Source: Novosphingobium cyanobacteriorum (lineage in GTDB: Bacteria; Pseudomonadota; Alphaproteobacteria; Sphingomonadales; Sphingomonadaceae). Taken from it: a stretch of 64,000 bases of DNA. The stretch spans positions 117,170-181,169 of the forward strand of contig NZ_JAROCY010000011.1 of NCBI RefSeq assembly GCF_029436685.1, written 5' to 3'. Each line of letters starts with the position of its first letter. Position 1 is the first letter of the stretch. This document shows positions 1 to 9,651 of this stretch, piece by piece. The position numbers and the translations under genes are program-made. Under the pieces are notes generated by a model that was not told the origin of the DNA, searched no databases, and worked only from the letters and a program-made list of their open reading frames with translations.

Positions 1-1275
1 CTCGGCGATGATCTCGCAGGCGCGGACCTTAGGCGCGCCGGAAACGGTGCCGGCGGGGAAGCCGGCGAAGAGGGCGTCCACGCTGTCGGCCCGGGCGGTA
101 TCGAGCTGGCCGACCACGTTGGACACGATGTGCATCACGTGGCTGTAGCGTTCGATGGTGTAGCTTTCGGTGACCTTGACCGTGCCCGCGCGTGCCACGC
201 GGCCCACATCGTTGCGGCCGAGATCGAGCAGCATCAGGTGCTCGGCGCGCTCCTTGGGATCGGCGAGCAGCGACTGTTCGTGGTCGAGGTCTTCCTGCGG
301 CGTCTTTCCGCGGGGGCGGGTGCCCGCGATAGGCCGGATGGTGACTTCGCCATCGCGGATGCGCACGAGGATTTCAGGGGACGAGCCGACCAGCGCGAAG
401 CCCGGCAGATCGAGGAAATAGAGGAAGGGCGAGGGGTTGATCCGCCGCAGCGAACGATAGAGCGCGGAGGCCGGCAGCGGGAACGGCGCGGTGAAGCGCT
501 GCGCCAGCACGACCTGGAAGATGTCTCCCGCCTCGATATAGTCCTTCGCGCGGGCGACCATCGCGCCATAGGTCTCGGGCGCCATCACCGCCGTGCGCTC
601 CACGTCGACCGGCGCATCGAGCCGCACATCGGCAGGCGCAGGGCCGGATAGGCGGGCGAGCGCGGCGTCGATGCGGTCTGCCGCCGCGTCAACCGCGTGT
701 TCGGCATTGCCGCTTTCGGCCCAGACCGGCGCGACGGCAACGAGTTCGTCGCTCAGCCGATCGAACACCAGCACCACGGTGGGGCGCACGAACAGCATGT
801 CTGGCAGCTGCAGGTCGCTTTCCGGCGCGCGGGGCAGCTTTTCCACCAGGCCGATGGTTTCGTAGCCGAAATAGCCGACGAGGCAGGCCAGCACCGGCGG
901 CAGCCCTGCGGGCACATCGATGCGGCAGGCATTGACCAGCGCGCGCAGTTCATCGAGCGCATTGCCCGAAAGCGGGGCGAAGCTGGCGCGATCGTGCCGC
1001 CAGATGCGGTTGACCTCGGCCGAATGGCCCTGCGCGCGGAACACCAGATCGGGATCGAGCCCGAGCAGGCTGTAGCGCCCGCGCACTTCGCCGCCCTGAA
1101 CGGATTCCAGCAGGAAATCGCCGCGTCCCGGCTCCATCAGCTTCATCGCTGCGCCGACCGGGGTTTCGGTATCGGCAATCAGGCGGCGCCAGACGAGCGC
1201 AGGCTTGCCCGCACGCAGCGCTTCAAGCGCCTGATCCCGGTTTTCCGGAGCGACCGCCGTCAAGGTATCGACCAT
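1..1275 (-). CDS. trpE: Anthranilate synthase component I (3' end outside window)
   Basis: First committed step of tryptophan synthesis: chorismate plus glutamine (through the TrpG subunit) gives anthranilate. The visible 425 codons run in frame to the window edge, so roughly the last 75-80 residues of a protein of about 500 are missing. The N-terminal part contains LLGLDPDLVFR-type sequence, and close to the edge FPAGTVSGAPKVRACEII matches the conserved chorismate-binding core of the family. The ATG at 1275 is 14 bases after the stop of ppiD on the same strand, so the two are probably co-transcribed. TrpE is preferred over PabB because of the long N-terminal domain and the exact signature, but PabB cannot be fully excluded without the C-terminus. 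Confidence 0.9.
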   Translation of the reverse strand, partial: MVDTLTAVAPENRDQALEALRAGKPALVWRRLIADTETPVGAAMKLMEPGRGDFLLESVQGGEVRGRYSLLGLDPDLVFRAQGHSAEVNRIWRHDRASFAPLSGNALDELRALVNACRIDVPAGLPPVLACLVGYFGYETIGLVEKLPRAPESDLQLPDMLFVRPTVVLVFDRLSDELVAVAPVWAESGNAEHAVDAAADRIDAALARLSGPAPADVRLDAPVDVERTAVMAPETYGAMVARAKDYIEAGDIFQVVLAQRFTAPFPLPASALYRSLRRINPSPFLYFLDLPGFALVGSSPEILVRIRDGEVTIRPIAGTRPRGKTPQEDLDHEQSLLADPKERAEHLMLLDLGRNDVGRVARAGTVKVTESYTIERYSHVMHIVSNVVGQLDTARADSVDALFAGFPAGTVSGAPKVRACEIIAE

Positions 1276-1289
1276 GCTACTGGCCCCCG

Positions 1290-3224
1290 TTACTGGCCGG
1301 TAAGCTGCTTGCGCATGGTGGCGACGGCGGCGGGATAGGTCTTCACGCCGATTTCCGCCTTCATCGCCGCGCGCAGCTGGTCGCTGTATTCACGGGCGAC
1401 GGCCTGCGACAGTTCCCGCGCGGCCTGCGCCACGACAGGATCGTTGGCGGGGATCACGCCCGGCACCACGTCCTGCAGCGAGACGACCAGCCAGCCGGCC
1501 TTGTTCGGCGCTTCGAGACGCTTGGTGGTGCCCTTGGCCATGGCGAACATCAGCGCCAGCGGGGCGGGGATGCGCGGCTGCATGGCGCTGAGTTGTTCGC
1601 GCGTCATGGTGATGGGCTGCACCTGCGGGCCGATGACGCCTGCGGCCTTGACCGCATCGGCGAGCGGGGTCTTCTTCGCGGTGGAGGCCAGCACCTTGTC
1701 AGCAGCGGCGCGGGCACCGGCCGAACCCTGGTCCAGCGCATAGTCGCGGGTGACCTGGTCCTTGATCTCGGCCAGCGGGGCGGCGGCGGCCGGCACGATC
1801 TGGCCTACGTCAAACAGCGCCACCTTGCCGGCGTCAGGGCCGGCGGCGGGCAGCTCCGTCACCTGTGGCTGGCCTTCACGCTCCATGCCGAACGCGGCCT
1901 GCACCAGCGCGAGCACGGCGGTGGGGGCCTTTGCTTCGGGCTTGCCGAACACGGTGCCATTGGCGATCAGCGGCTCGGTGGTGGCGATCGTGAGGTTGAG
2001 CGACTTGGCGACATCGGCGAGGCTGACGCCGTTCTCGAACTGCTCCTCGGCCTTGGCCGACAGGTCGGTCAGCGCGGCGCGGCGCTTTTCGGCGCTGATT
2101 TCCGCGACGATGGCGGGCTTGGCCTGTTCCAGCGTCTTGCCGGGGATCTTGGTGACCTTGTCGACATGGATCACGAACCAGCCGAGCGGCCCCTTGGTGG
2201 GGACGGCGAAGGAACCCGGCGCGGCGGCAAACGCGGCCTGCGCCACGGCCTTTGACGTCTGCGCGGCAAACGAGTCCTGCGACTGGTCCTTGAGCGCGCT
2301 GGTGGAAAGGCCGGCGGCCTGCGCGGCGGCGGCGAGCGGCTTGCCCGACCCGATCAGCGCCTTTGCCGCAGCCTCGGTCGGCACGACGACCTGCGTCACG
2401 TCGCGCGTTTCCTTGGCGGCATAGCTGGCGGCGTTGAGCTTGTAGCGCGTGGCGATCTCCGCATCCGAAGGCGCGGGCACGTTGGGCACCGAGGCGGCAT
2501 CGAGCAGGGCATAGCGCACGGTGCGGCGTTCCGGGCGCAGGTAGGCGGATTCGTGCGCCTTGTAGAACGCAGCCAGCTGCTGATCCGACGGCGCAGACTT
2601 TGGCGCATAGGCGGCAGAGGGGATGAACAGGATCTGCCCGACGCGCTTTTCCTTGAGCATGGCGGCATAGCGCAGCGCCACGCCCTGCGGCATCTTGGCG
2701 CCGAAGCTGGCGGGCACGAGCACCTGGCGCGCCATCAGCCCCTTGCCGAGGTCATCGCGCACCAGCGCGTCGGTCAACCCGCGCTGGGTGAGCAGTGCCT
2801 GGTAGGCGGCCTGGCTGAACTTGCCATCGGGGCCCTGGAACGCATCGATCTTGGCGATTTCACTGTCGACCAGACGCTTTGACACGCCGAAGCCGTATTT
2901 GCGGCCCCATTCATCCATCGCGGCACGTTCCACCAGGCCATCAAGCACCTGATCGAGCCCGCCCTGTGCGAGCAGGTCCTTCATGGTGAGGGTGGGGTTC
3001 TGCTGGCGCTGGCTGTCGAGCGCGGACTTCACCGTCTTTTCAACATCGGCGGTGGAGATCGCGGTCTTGCCGACAACGGCCGCCTTGTCGGTGCCGGAGA
3101 GCGAGCCCGAGCGCATGCCGGTGACATCCGCCCCGGCAAAGGCGAGGCCCAGCAGCACGACGAAGGCCACGCCGATGAAAGCGCCGAAGCGGGATTTGGA
3201 AAGCTTGCGGATGAAATCGAGCAT
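1290..3224 (-). CDS. ppiD: Peptidyl-prolyl cis-trans isomerase PpiD (SurA/parvulin type)
   Basis: Inner-membrane-anchored periplasmic chaperone for newly exported proteins. The 644-residue product starts with MLDFIRKLSKSRFG, then a single membrane segment (about 14-32), a SurA-N-like region, and a parvulin-type PPIase domain near residues 230-350 where GPLGWFVIHVDKV is visible. The rest is a low-similarity C-terminal lobe typical of PpiD. An in-frame upstream start at 3317 would add 31 residues before the membrane anchor. I chose 3224 because MLDFIRK is the usual beginning of the family. The gene is divergent from tpiA and lies directly upstream of trpE, a pairing common in sphingomonads. Confidence 0.9.
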   Translation of the reverse strand: MLDFIRKLSKSRFGAFIGVAFVVLLGLAFAGADVTGMRSGSLSGTDKAAVVGKTAISTADVEKTVKSALDSQRQQNPTLTMKDLLAQGGLDQVLDGLVERAAMDEWGRKYGFGVSKRLVDSEIAKIDAFQGPDGKFSQAAYQALLTQRGLTDALVRDDLGKGLMARQVLVPASFGAKMPQGVALRYAAMLKEKRVGQILFIPSAAYAPKSAPSDQQLAAFYKAHESAYLRPERRTVRYALLDAASVPNVPAPSDAEIATRYKLNAASYAAKETRDVTQVVVPTEAAAKALIGSGKPLAAAAQAAGLSTSALKDQSQDSFAAQTSKAVAQAAFAAAPGSFAVPTKGPLGWFVIHVDKVTKIPGKTLEQAKPAIVAEISAEKRRAALTDLSAKAEEQFENGVSLADVAKSLNLTIATTEPLIANGTVFGKPEAKAPTAVLALVQAAFGMEREGQPQVTELPAAGPDAGKVALFDVGQIVPAAAAPLAEIKDQVTRDYALDQGSAGARAAADKVLASTAKKTPLADAVKAAGVIGPQVQPITMTREQLSAMQPRIPAPLALMFAMAKGTTKRLEAPNKAGWLVVSLQDVVPGVIPANDPVVAQAARELSQAVAREYSDQLRAAMKAEIGVKTYPAAVATMRKQLTGQ

Positions 3225-3452
3225 GAGGGCCGTGCCGGAATGGAAAGGGATTGCCGCGTGCCTTAGGAGCCAATCGCGTTTCCCGCAATGGGGCGAGGGG
3301 CGCGCTTCCCCCGCCAAGCGCGTTCAAGCGGGCGGTGTTACGTTGCGGTGTCCGCAAGTAATCGGTCCAAGCGTTTTGCAATCCGGGCAAGTGTTTGATA
3401 GCGGCGCTTGGAATTCAGGGATTCGTTCAAACAGAGGGACTCGTCGAAGCCA

Positions 3453-4223
3453 ATGTCGCATCGACCTTACATCGTCGGAAACTGGAAGATGAACGGCAGC
3501 CGCGCCATGCTGGCCGAGGCACGCGCCATCGACCGGGCGGCCGCGCGCCATCCGCACGTGCAGATCGCGCTGGCGCCGCCGTTCCCGCTGATCGGCCTGC
3601 TGCGCGAGGCGGTGAGCGGCATCGGCGTGGGTGGGCAGGATTGCCACACCGAGGCCAAGGGCGCGCACACGGGCGACGTTTCCGCCGCGATGCTGGCCGA
3701 TATCGGCGCGGACTTCGTGATCCTGGGCCACAGCGAGCGGCGCAAGGACCATGGCGAGAGTGACGCGCTGGTGCGCGCCAAGGCCGATGCGGCGCTGGCC
3801 GCAGGGCTGGGCGTGATCGTCTGCGTGGGTGAAACGCTGGACGAGCGCGACGCCGGCCGGGCCGAGGCGGTGGTTTCGGGCCAGATCGATGGATCGATCC
3901 CGCTGGGCGAGGCGGCGGCGGAAGCCGTGGCGCTGGGCAAGGTGGCGGTGGCCTATGAACCCGTATGGGCGATCGGCACCGGCCGCGTGGCGGCGGTGGA
4001 GGACGTGGTGGCGATGCACGCCGCGATCCGTGCGCGCCTGACCGAAGCCTATGGCGAGGCGGGCGCGAAGGTGCGCATCCTCTATGGCGGCTCGGTGAAC
4101 GCCGGCAACGCGGCGGACCTGCTGGCGGCAGAGGGCGTGGGCGGCGCGCTGGTGGGTGGCGCGAGCCTTACCGCCGATGCGTTCCTGCCGATCGTGGCCG
4201 CGGCTCCGCAGCAGGACGATTGA
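3453..4223 (+). CDS. tpiA: Triosephosphate isomerase
   Basis: Interconverts dihydroxyacetone phosphate and glyceraldehyde 3-phosphate in glycolysis and gluconeogenesis. The 256-residue TIM barrel has every family hallmark: the N-terminal substrate lysine in GNWKMNG, the electrophilic His in GHSERR, the catalytic Glu in AYEPVWAIGTG, and the phosphate-binding ILYGGSVN and GGASL loops. The start at MSHRPYIVGNWKMN is the standard position; an upstream in-frame GTG at 3408 would add 15 unrelated residues. It is divergent from ppiD and upstream of secG and pyrG. Confidence 0.97.
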   Translation: MSHRPYIVGNWKMNGSRAMLAEARAIDRAAARHPHVQIALAPPFPLIGLLREAVSGIGVGGQDCHTEAKGAHTGDVSAAMLADIGADFVILGHSERRKDHGESDALVRAKADAALAAGLGVIVCVGETLDERDAGRAEAVVSGQIDGSIPLGEAAAEAVALGKVAVAYEPVWAIGTGRVAAVEDVVAMHAAIRARLTEAYGEAGAKVRILYGGSVNAGNAADLLAAEGVGGALVGGASLTADAFLPIVAAAPQQDD

Positions 4224-4252
4224 CACCAAATTGCGTTGATAGGGTCCATAAG

Positions 4253-4394
4253 CCCCTCCCCGGCGGGGAGGGGTGGGGGTGGGGGAGCAAGGCCGCAAGG
4301 CCGAGCGTCCCCGCTGGCGCAGGTGCCCACCCCGCTGCGACTAACCCCCGCTGATGCGGGGGAAGTCTCGCTGCCCCTCCCCGCCGGGGAGGGG
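4253..4394. repeat. Cluster of GC-rich palindromes (REP-like element)
   Basis: In the tpiA-secG gap there are two copies of the palindrome CCCCTCCCC-(3 nt)-GGGGAGGGG, at 4253-4273 and 4374-4394, with loops GGC and GCC. Between them is a third perfect hairpin, CCCCCGC-TGAT-GCGGGGG (4345-4362). The first lies 29 bases after the tpiA stop and could end transcription, but no T-run follows. The arrangement of paired palindromes enclosing a spacer looks like a repetitive extragenic element. Its copy number in the genome cannot be judged from one window. Confidence 0.7.
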
Positions 4395-4498
4395 TGAGTC
4401 CGTATGAACGCAGCTCGGTATGAGGCACTTTCAAGGGCAGGGTTGCGCGCGGGGCCTTGCGGCCCTAGATGGCGCGCAACAGTTTCAGGCGAGAACCG

Positions 4499-4888
4499 AT
4501 GTCGCTCTTCATTTTCCTTACCGTCGTGCAGGCGCTGGTCGCAGCCGCACTGGTCGGCGTGATTTTGATCCAGAAGTCCGAAGGCGGTGGCCTTGGCGTG
4601 GGCGGCAGCCCTGCCGGCTTCATGTCTGCGCGCGGCGCGGCGGACTTCATGACCCGCGCCACGGCGATCCTCGCCACGGCATTCGTGGTGCTGTCGATCG
4701 CGCTGGCGGCCCTGGCCGTCAGCACCACCAGCGCCAGCAAGATCGACACGTCGCTGAATCGCACGGTTCCGGCGGCGCCCGCTGATCCGCTGGCGCAGCA
4801 GCAGGCTCCGGCCGCAGCGCCGGCTGCTCCGGCCCAGACCGCTCCGGCGGCTCCGGCCGATCCGCTGGCGGGTGCCGCGAAGAAGTAA
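4499..4888 (+). CDS. secG: Protein-export membrane protein SecG
   Basis: Small SecYEG translocon subunit in the inner membrane. The 129-residue protein has two hydrophobic helices (about 3-22 and 57-78) separated by the conserved cytoplasmic loop QKSEGGGLGVGGSPAGFMSARGA, cited here only as a motif region at residues 24-46. The C-terminal tail is rich in Ala, Pro and Gln, as in other alphaproteobacterial SecG proteins. The start MSLFIFLTVVQ places the first helix at the N-terminus; an upstream in-frame ATG at 4469 is rejected because it adds ten charged residues. pyrG follows after 160 bases. Confidence 0.93.
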   Translation: MSLFIFLTVVQALVAAALVGVILIQKSEGGGLGVGGSPAGFMSARGAADFMTRATAILATAFVVLSIALAALAVSTTSASKIDTSLNRTVPAAPADPLAQQQAPAAAPAAPAQTAPAAPADPLAGAAKK

Positions 4889-5036
4889 CCGCTTTTCCGC
4901 ATCGAGATGCCGACCTGGCCTGCCGCATGGCGCGGCGGGTTGGGGCGGTGTTGTTTGCGTTTATCCGTTTGCGTCTGTGGATTGCCGGGCTCATTTCACC
5001 GGCAACCGCTTGCGCGTGTGCAACTTCTGACGCTAA

Positions 5037-6680
<1,644 letters not shown>

Positions 6681-6764
6681 ATACCGCGTCAGGGCTTCTC
6701 AAGGCGTCTCAACCCCTGTTATGGCCGTCTCAACTTACGGGGCGTAAGGGTGCGGGGGATTGGC

Positions 6765-7460
6765 ATGGACGCGGCGAAGCTGGCTGAGACACTGACATCG
6801 CACAGCCTTTTGACGGAGTGCGAGCCGGAAGAGCTTTCCGCCATCGTGGCGCGCGCGCAGGTGCGCAGCTTCAAGCCCGGCCAGGCGGTGATGACCCAGG
6901 GCGATCCCGGCGACACGCTGCACATCGTGATGAAGGGGCTGGCGCGGGTGAGCATGGTTTCGGCCAACGGGCGCGAGATCGTGCTCGATTATGCCGAGGC
7001 GGGCCATGTGCTGGGCGAGATCGCGTTCCTGGATGGCGGGGAGCGCACGGCGACGGTGGAAGCGATCGAGCCGGTGGAGACGCTGTGCCTTTCTCGCAAG
7101 GCGTTTGACGATATCCTGCAGGATTACAGCGGTTTGGCCATGCGCCTGCTGAAGGCGATGGCGCGCCGGCTGCGGCAGAACAACGCGGTGATCGAGGCCG
7201 ACCGCGCCTATACCAGCGGGCCGCGCCTCGCGCGTTTCCTTCTGCGGCTGATGATGGGCGGCGGCGAGACCGAGAGCGGCGAGGCGCGGCTGAAGATCGC
7301 GCTGAGCCAGGGCGAACTGGGCAACTTCGCCGGCATGTCGCGCGAACAGATCAACCGCCAGCTTTCGGCCTGGGCCGACAGCGGCATCGTGGCGCTGAAG
7401 ACCGGGCGGGTGACCGTGCTGGACCGCGAGGCGCTGGTGGATATCGCCGAGGCCTGGTGA
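6765..7460 (+). CDS. Crp/Fnr-family transcriptional regulator
   Basis: Cytoplasmic regulator of 231 residues with an N-terminal cyclic-nucleotide-binding fold (about 15-130, with GDPGDTLHIVMKG and GHVLGEIAFLDGGERTATV) and a C-terminal winged helix-turn-helix (about 160-225, with LSQGELGNFAGMSREQINRQL). The phosphate-binding-cassette-like stretch GEIAFLDGGERTA resembles cAMP binders, but the ligand cannot be decided from sequence. No FNR-type cysteine cluster is present, so it is not an iron-sulfur oxygen sensor. ATG 6765 has a GGGGAT sequence upstream; an in-frame GTG at 6750 is the alternative. Target genes are not evident from context. Confidence 0.85.
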   Translation: MDAAKLAETLTSHSLLTECEPEELSAIVARAQVRSFKPGQAVMTQGDPGDTLHIVMKGLARVSMVSANGREIVLDYAEAGHVLGEIAFLDGGERTATVEAIEPVETLCLSRKAFDDILQDYSGLAMRLLKAMARRLRQNNAVIEADRAYTSGPRLARFLLRLMMGGGETESGEARLKIALSQGELGNFAGMSREQINRQLSAWADSGIVALKTGRVTVLDREALVDIAEAW

Positions 7461-7476
7461 GGTCCTGTCCGCTCGC

Positions 7477-7749
7477 TCAGTGCGAGGCGACCCAGTCCTT
7501 CAACACCTGATCGATCCGCGCCTGCCAGCCTTTGCCGGTGGCGCGGAAATGCGCGACGACATCGGGCGAGAGACGCAGCGTGGTGCTGACCTTGGTCGGC
7601 TTCTTCTGCGGCCCGCGCTTGCCGATGGTGGCGGCAAGGTGGGAAAAAACTTCGGCAAAAGGACGCGCGTTGCGGAAGTCCTCCTCTGTCCATTCGGGAT
7701 TGTCTGAGACTTCGTCCCAATCGGCCTGGGTGAACTTCTGGTCCGTCAT
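7477..7749 (-). CDS. BrnA-like antitoxin, apparently without BrnT
   Basis: Small DNA-binding protein of 90 residues. An acidic N-terminus (DWDEVSDNPEWTEEDF) is followed by the BrnA-type ribbon-helix-helix-like segment KVSTTLRLSPDVVAHFRATGKGW and the terminal QARIDQVLKDWV, a pattern typical of BrnA antitoxins. BrnT toxins are normally encoded immediately upstream of BrnA. Here only about 140 bases separate it from hsp20, and no BrnT-sized frame fits, so it looks orphaned. The start at 7749 has a GGAGG sequence 11 bases upstream. An in-frame GTG three codons earlier is too close to that site. Confidence 0.75.
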   Translation of the reverse strand: MTDQKFTQADWDEVSDNPEWTEEDFRNARPFAEVFSHLAATIGKRGPQKKPTKVSTTLRLSPDVVAHFRATGKGWQARIDQVLKDWVASH

Positions 7750-7840
7750 GATGCCCACATCCTCCGTTCAGCGAGGTATTTGAGTGATCAAGATAGCGGG
7801 ACTTTTTGTAGTAACAATTAAAGGTAGTTCAACTGGCAGC

Positions 7841-7869
7841 AAAAAGGGGCGAGCCTTGCGGCCCGCCCC
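7841..7869 (-). terminator. Intrinsic terminator after hsp20
   Basis: On the minus strand, GGGGCGGGCC-GCAA-GGCTCGCCCC forms a ten-pair stem with one mismatch and a four-base loop, followed at once by TTTTT. It begins 26 bases after the hsp20 stop codon and is a textbook rho-independent terminator for that gene. Confidence 0.85.
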
Positions 7870-7895
7870 CGGTCGTTTGCTATCCCGTGTGCCGA

Positions 7896-8354
7896 TCAGG
7901 CGACGTTGGCTTCGCCATCCACCACGGACAGCGCCTTCTGGCCACCGATGAGGACCTTCTTGGGCTTCATCGCTTCGGGCACTTCGCGCAGGAGATCGAT
8001 GGTCAGCAGGCCATCGGCGAGATCGGCGGCTTCGACGCGGACAAAATCGGCCAGTTCGAAGCGGCGTTCGAAGCCGCGGTTGGCGATGCCGACGTGGAGG
8101 AAGTTCTTGTCTTCCAGTTCAGCCTTGCTTCCCTTGATCACCAGCAGGTTCTGCTGAGCGGTGATGTCGAGCTCTTCCGGCTTGAAGCCTGCAACCGCGA
8201 GGGTGATGCGGTAGCTGTCTTCGCCGCGGCGCTCGATGTTGAAGGGGGGATAGTTGTCACCGGCATTGGCGCGAGCCTGGCGTTCGAGCAGGTCGAACAG
8301 GCGATCAAAGCCCACGGTGGTGCGGCGATAGGGGGTGAAGTCGAAACGGTTCAT
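7896..8354 (-). CDS. Small heat-shock protein, Hsp20/IbpA family
   Basis: ATP-independent holdase chaperone in the cytoplasm. The 152-residue product begins MNRFDFTPYRRTTVGFDRLF, as in class A alphaproteobacterial IbpA/HspA proteins. The alpha-crystallin domain (about 35-130) includes YPPFNIER, ITLAVAGFKPEELDI and HVGIANRGFERRFEL. The C-terminal tail has a KPKKVLI-type stretch where the IxI motif usually lies. It is monocistronic, with a strong terminator behind it and a structured 5' region in front. Confidence 0.93.
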   Translation of the reverse strand: MNRFDFTPYRRTTVGFDRLFDLLERQARANAGDNYPPFNIERRGEDSYRITLAVAGFKPEELDITAQQNLLVIKGSKAELEDKNFLHVGIANRGFERRFELADFVRVEAADLADGLLTIDLLREVPEAMKPKKVLIGGQKALSVVDGEANVA

Positions 8355-8433
8355 GGCAATATCCTCCAATGAGCAATCTGCACTGTGATGGTCGTACTGG
8401 CCCGCCGATGGACCCGATTGGCATCCGGGCGGG
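8355..8433 (-). promoter_or_regulatory. Candidate ROSE-type RNA thermometer in the hsp20 leader
   Basis: The Shine-Dalgarno sequence GGAGGA ends 7 bases before the hsp20 ATG. It is preceded, across a short loop, by TTGCTC (minus strand, within 8361-8377). This is the arrangement of the last hairpin in ROSE elements, where a U(U/C)GCU strand masks the ribosome site through weak and G-G pairs. Upstream lies a longer stem, CCCGCCGATG at plus 8401-8410 against CATC-CG-GGCGGG at 8422-8433. ROSE elements are known in front of alphaproteobacterial small heat-shock genes. I judged the match by eye and did not fold it. Confidence 0.5.
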
Positions 8434-8516
8434 TTGCTACGATGGCCATGCCCGACTTGCGGCGCATGACACGAAAAACCATGTGTGTTAGCGAACCGGA
8501 AATTCAAGAGGCGACG

Positions 8517-8792
8517 ATGAGCGATCCCAACACCGTTCCCAAGGTCGAGATCTATACCAAGTGGGGCTGCCCATATTGCAGCAGGGCCAAGGCGCTGCTG
8601 GACCAGAAGGGCGTGGCCTATGAGGAATACGACGTGACCATGGGCGGGCCGAAGAAGGCCGAGATGATGGAGCGCGCGCCCAACCATTTCACCGTGCCTT
8701 CGATATTCATCGACAACATGCACGTGGGCGGATCGGACGACCTTGCCGCGCTGAACGCGCAGGGCAAGCTTGACATGATGCTGGGCAAGTGA
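8517..8792 (+). CDS. grxC: Glutaredoxin 3
   Basis: Glutathione-dependent thiol-disulfide oxidoreductase of 91 residues with one thioredoxin-fold domain. The dithiol active site CPYC is at residues 18-21. The glutathione-binding TVPSIFIDNMHVGGSDDL segment, with its cis-Pro and GG(S/C)DD signature, lies at about 60-77. An in-frame GTG/ATG-rich extension reaches back to 8385, but it would overlap the hsp20 control region and add residues before the family start, so I chose MSDPNTVPKVEIYTKW. The next gene, a nitrilase-family amidase, starts 16 bases downstream, suggesting one transcript for a redox/glutathione unit. Confidence 0.93.
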   Translation: MSDPNTVPKVEIYTKWGCPYCSRAKALLDQKGVAYEEYDVTMGGPKKAEMMERAPNHFTVPSIFIDNMHVGGSDDLAALNAQGKLDMMLGK

Positions 8793-8808
8793 GCGGGCAT
8801 CGCCGGGC

Positions 8809-9651
8809 ATGACGGTGAAGGTTGCGCTGCTGCAGATGACCAGCGGGATCGATCCGCTGGCCAACGCCGCGACAATGGCGGATGCGGTTGCGCGCGCGGC
8901 GGGCGAGGGCGCGGCGATGCTGTTCACGCCCGAGATGTCTGGCCTGATCGACCGTGATCGCAAGCGGGCGGCCGCCAGCGTGGTGGCCGAAGAGGAGAGC
9001 CCGGTGCTGGCCCGCGTGCGTGAGGCGGCGGCCAAGGCGGGGCTGTGGGTCCACATCGGATCGCTGGCGGTGCGTGCCGGTGGCGACCTGTGGGCCAACC
9101 GCGCCTTCGTGATCGACCCGGCGGGGGAAATCCGCGCGCGGTACGACAAGATCCACATGTTCGACGTGGACCTGGCGACGGGCGAGAGCTGGCGCGAATC
9201 CGCCGCCTATCGTCCCGGCGAGCAGGTGGTGACGGTGGAATGCCCGGTGGGCCGGCTGGGCCTTGCCATCTGCTATGACATCCGCTTTCCCGCCCTGTTT
9301 GAAGAGCTGGAGCGGCAGCGGTGCGATGCGATCGCCATTCCGGCGGCCTTCACCGTGCCCACGGGCCGGGCGCACTGGCACCTGATGCAGCGGGCGCGGG
9401 CGGTGGAGGCGAGCGCCTTCGTGATCAGCGCGGCGCAAGTGGGGCGGCACGAGGACGGGCGGGAGACCTATGGCCATTCGCTGGTGATCGACCCGTGGGG
9501 CGATGTGGTGCTGGACATGGGAGGCGACATGGGCGGCGGGCAGGCCGCGCTGGGCTTTGCCGAGATCGACCTTGCGCGCATCGGCGAAGTGCGGCGGCAG
9601 CTGCCGAGCCTTGCCAACAAGCGTGAAATCCCTAGATCGGCGGTCCTATGA
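8809..9651 (+). CDS. Carbon-nitrogen hydrolase (Nit1/omega-amidase-like)
   Basis: Nitrilase-superfamily amidase of 280 residues with the complete catalytic triad: Glu42 in FTPEMSG, Lys114 in RYDKIHMFDVDL and Cys155 in LAICYDIRFP. The sequence around YDKIHMFDVDL and the length match the Nit1 branch, which hydrolyses deaminated glutathione or related alpha-keto amides. Its position behind a glutaredoxin gene is consistent with a glutathione-repair role, though that is inference. Its end overlaps the start of the DUF1178 gene by four bases (ATGA), implying translational coupling. Confidence 0.88.
   Translation: MTVKVALLQMTSGIDPLANAATMADAVARAAGEGAAMLFTPEMSGLIDRDRKRAAASVVAEEESPVLARVREAAAKAGLWVHIGSLAVRAGGDLWANRAFVIDPAGEIRARYDKIHMFDVDLATGESWRESAAYRPGEQVVTVECPVGRLGLAICYDIRFPALFEELERQRCDAIAIPAAFTVPTGRAHWHLMQRARAVEASAFVISAAQVGRHEDGRETYGHSLVIDPWGDVVLDMGGDMGGGQAALGFAEIDLARIGEVRRQLPSLANKREIPRSAVL

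Noticed and set aside
7759..7840. BrnT toxin gene upstream of the BrnA-like gene
   Set aside because: Frames on the minus strand here are blocked by stops; the only one running into brnA is about 13 codons long.
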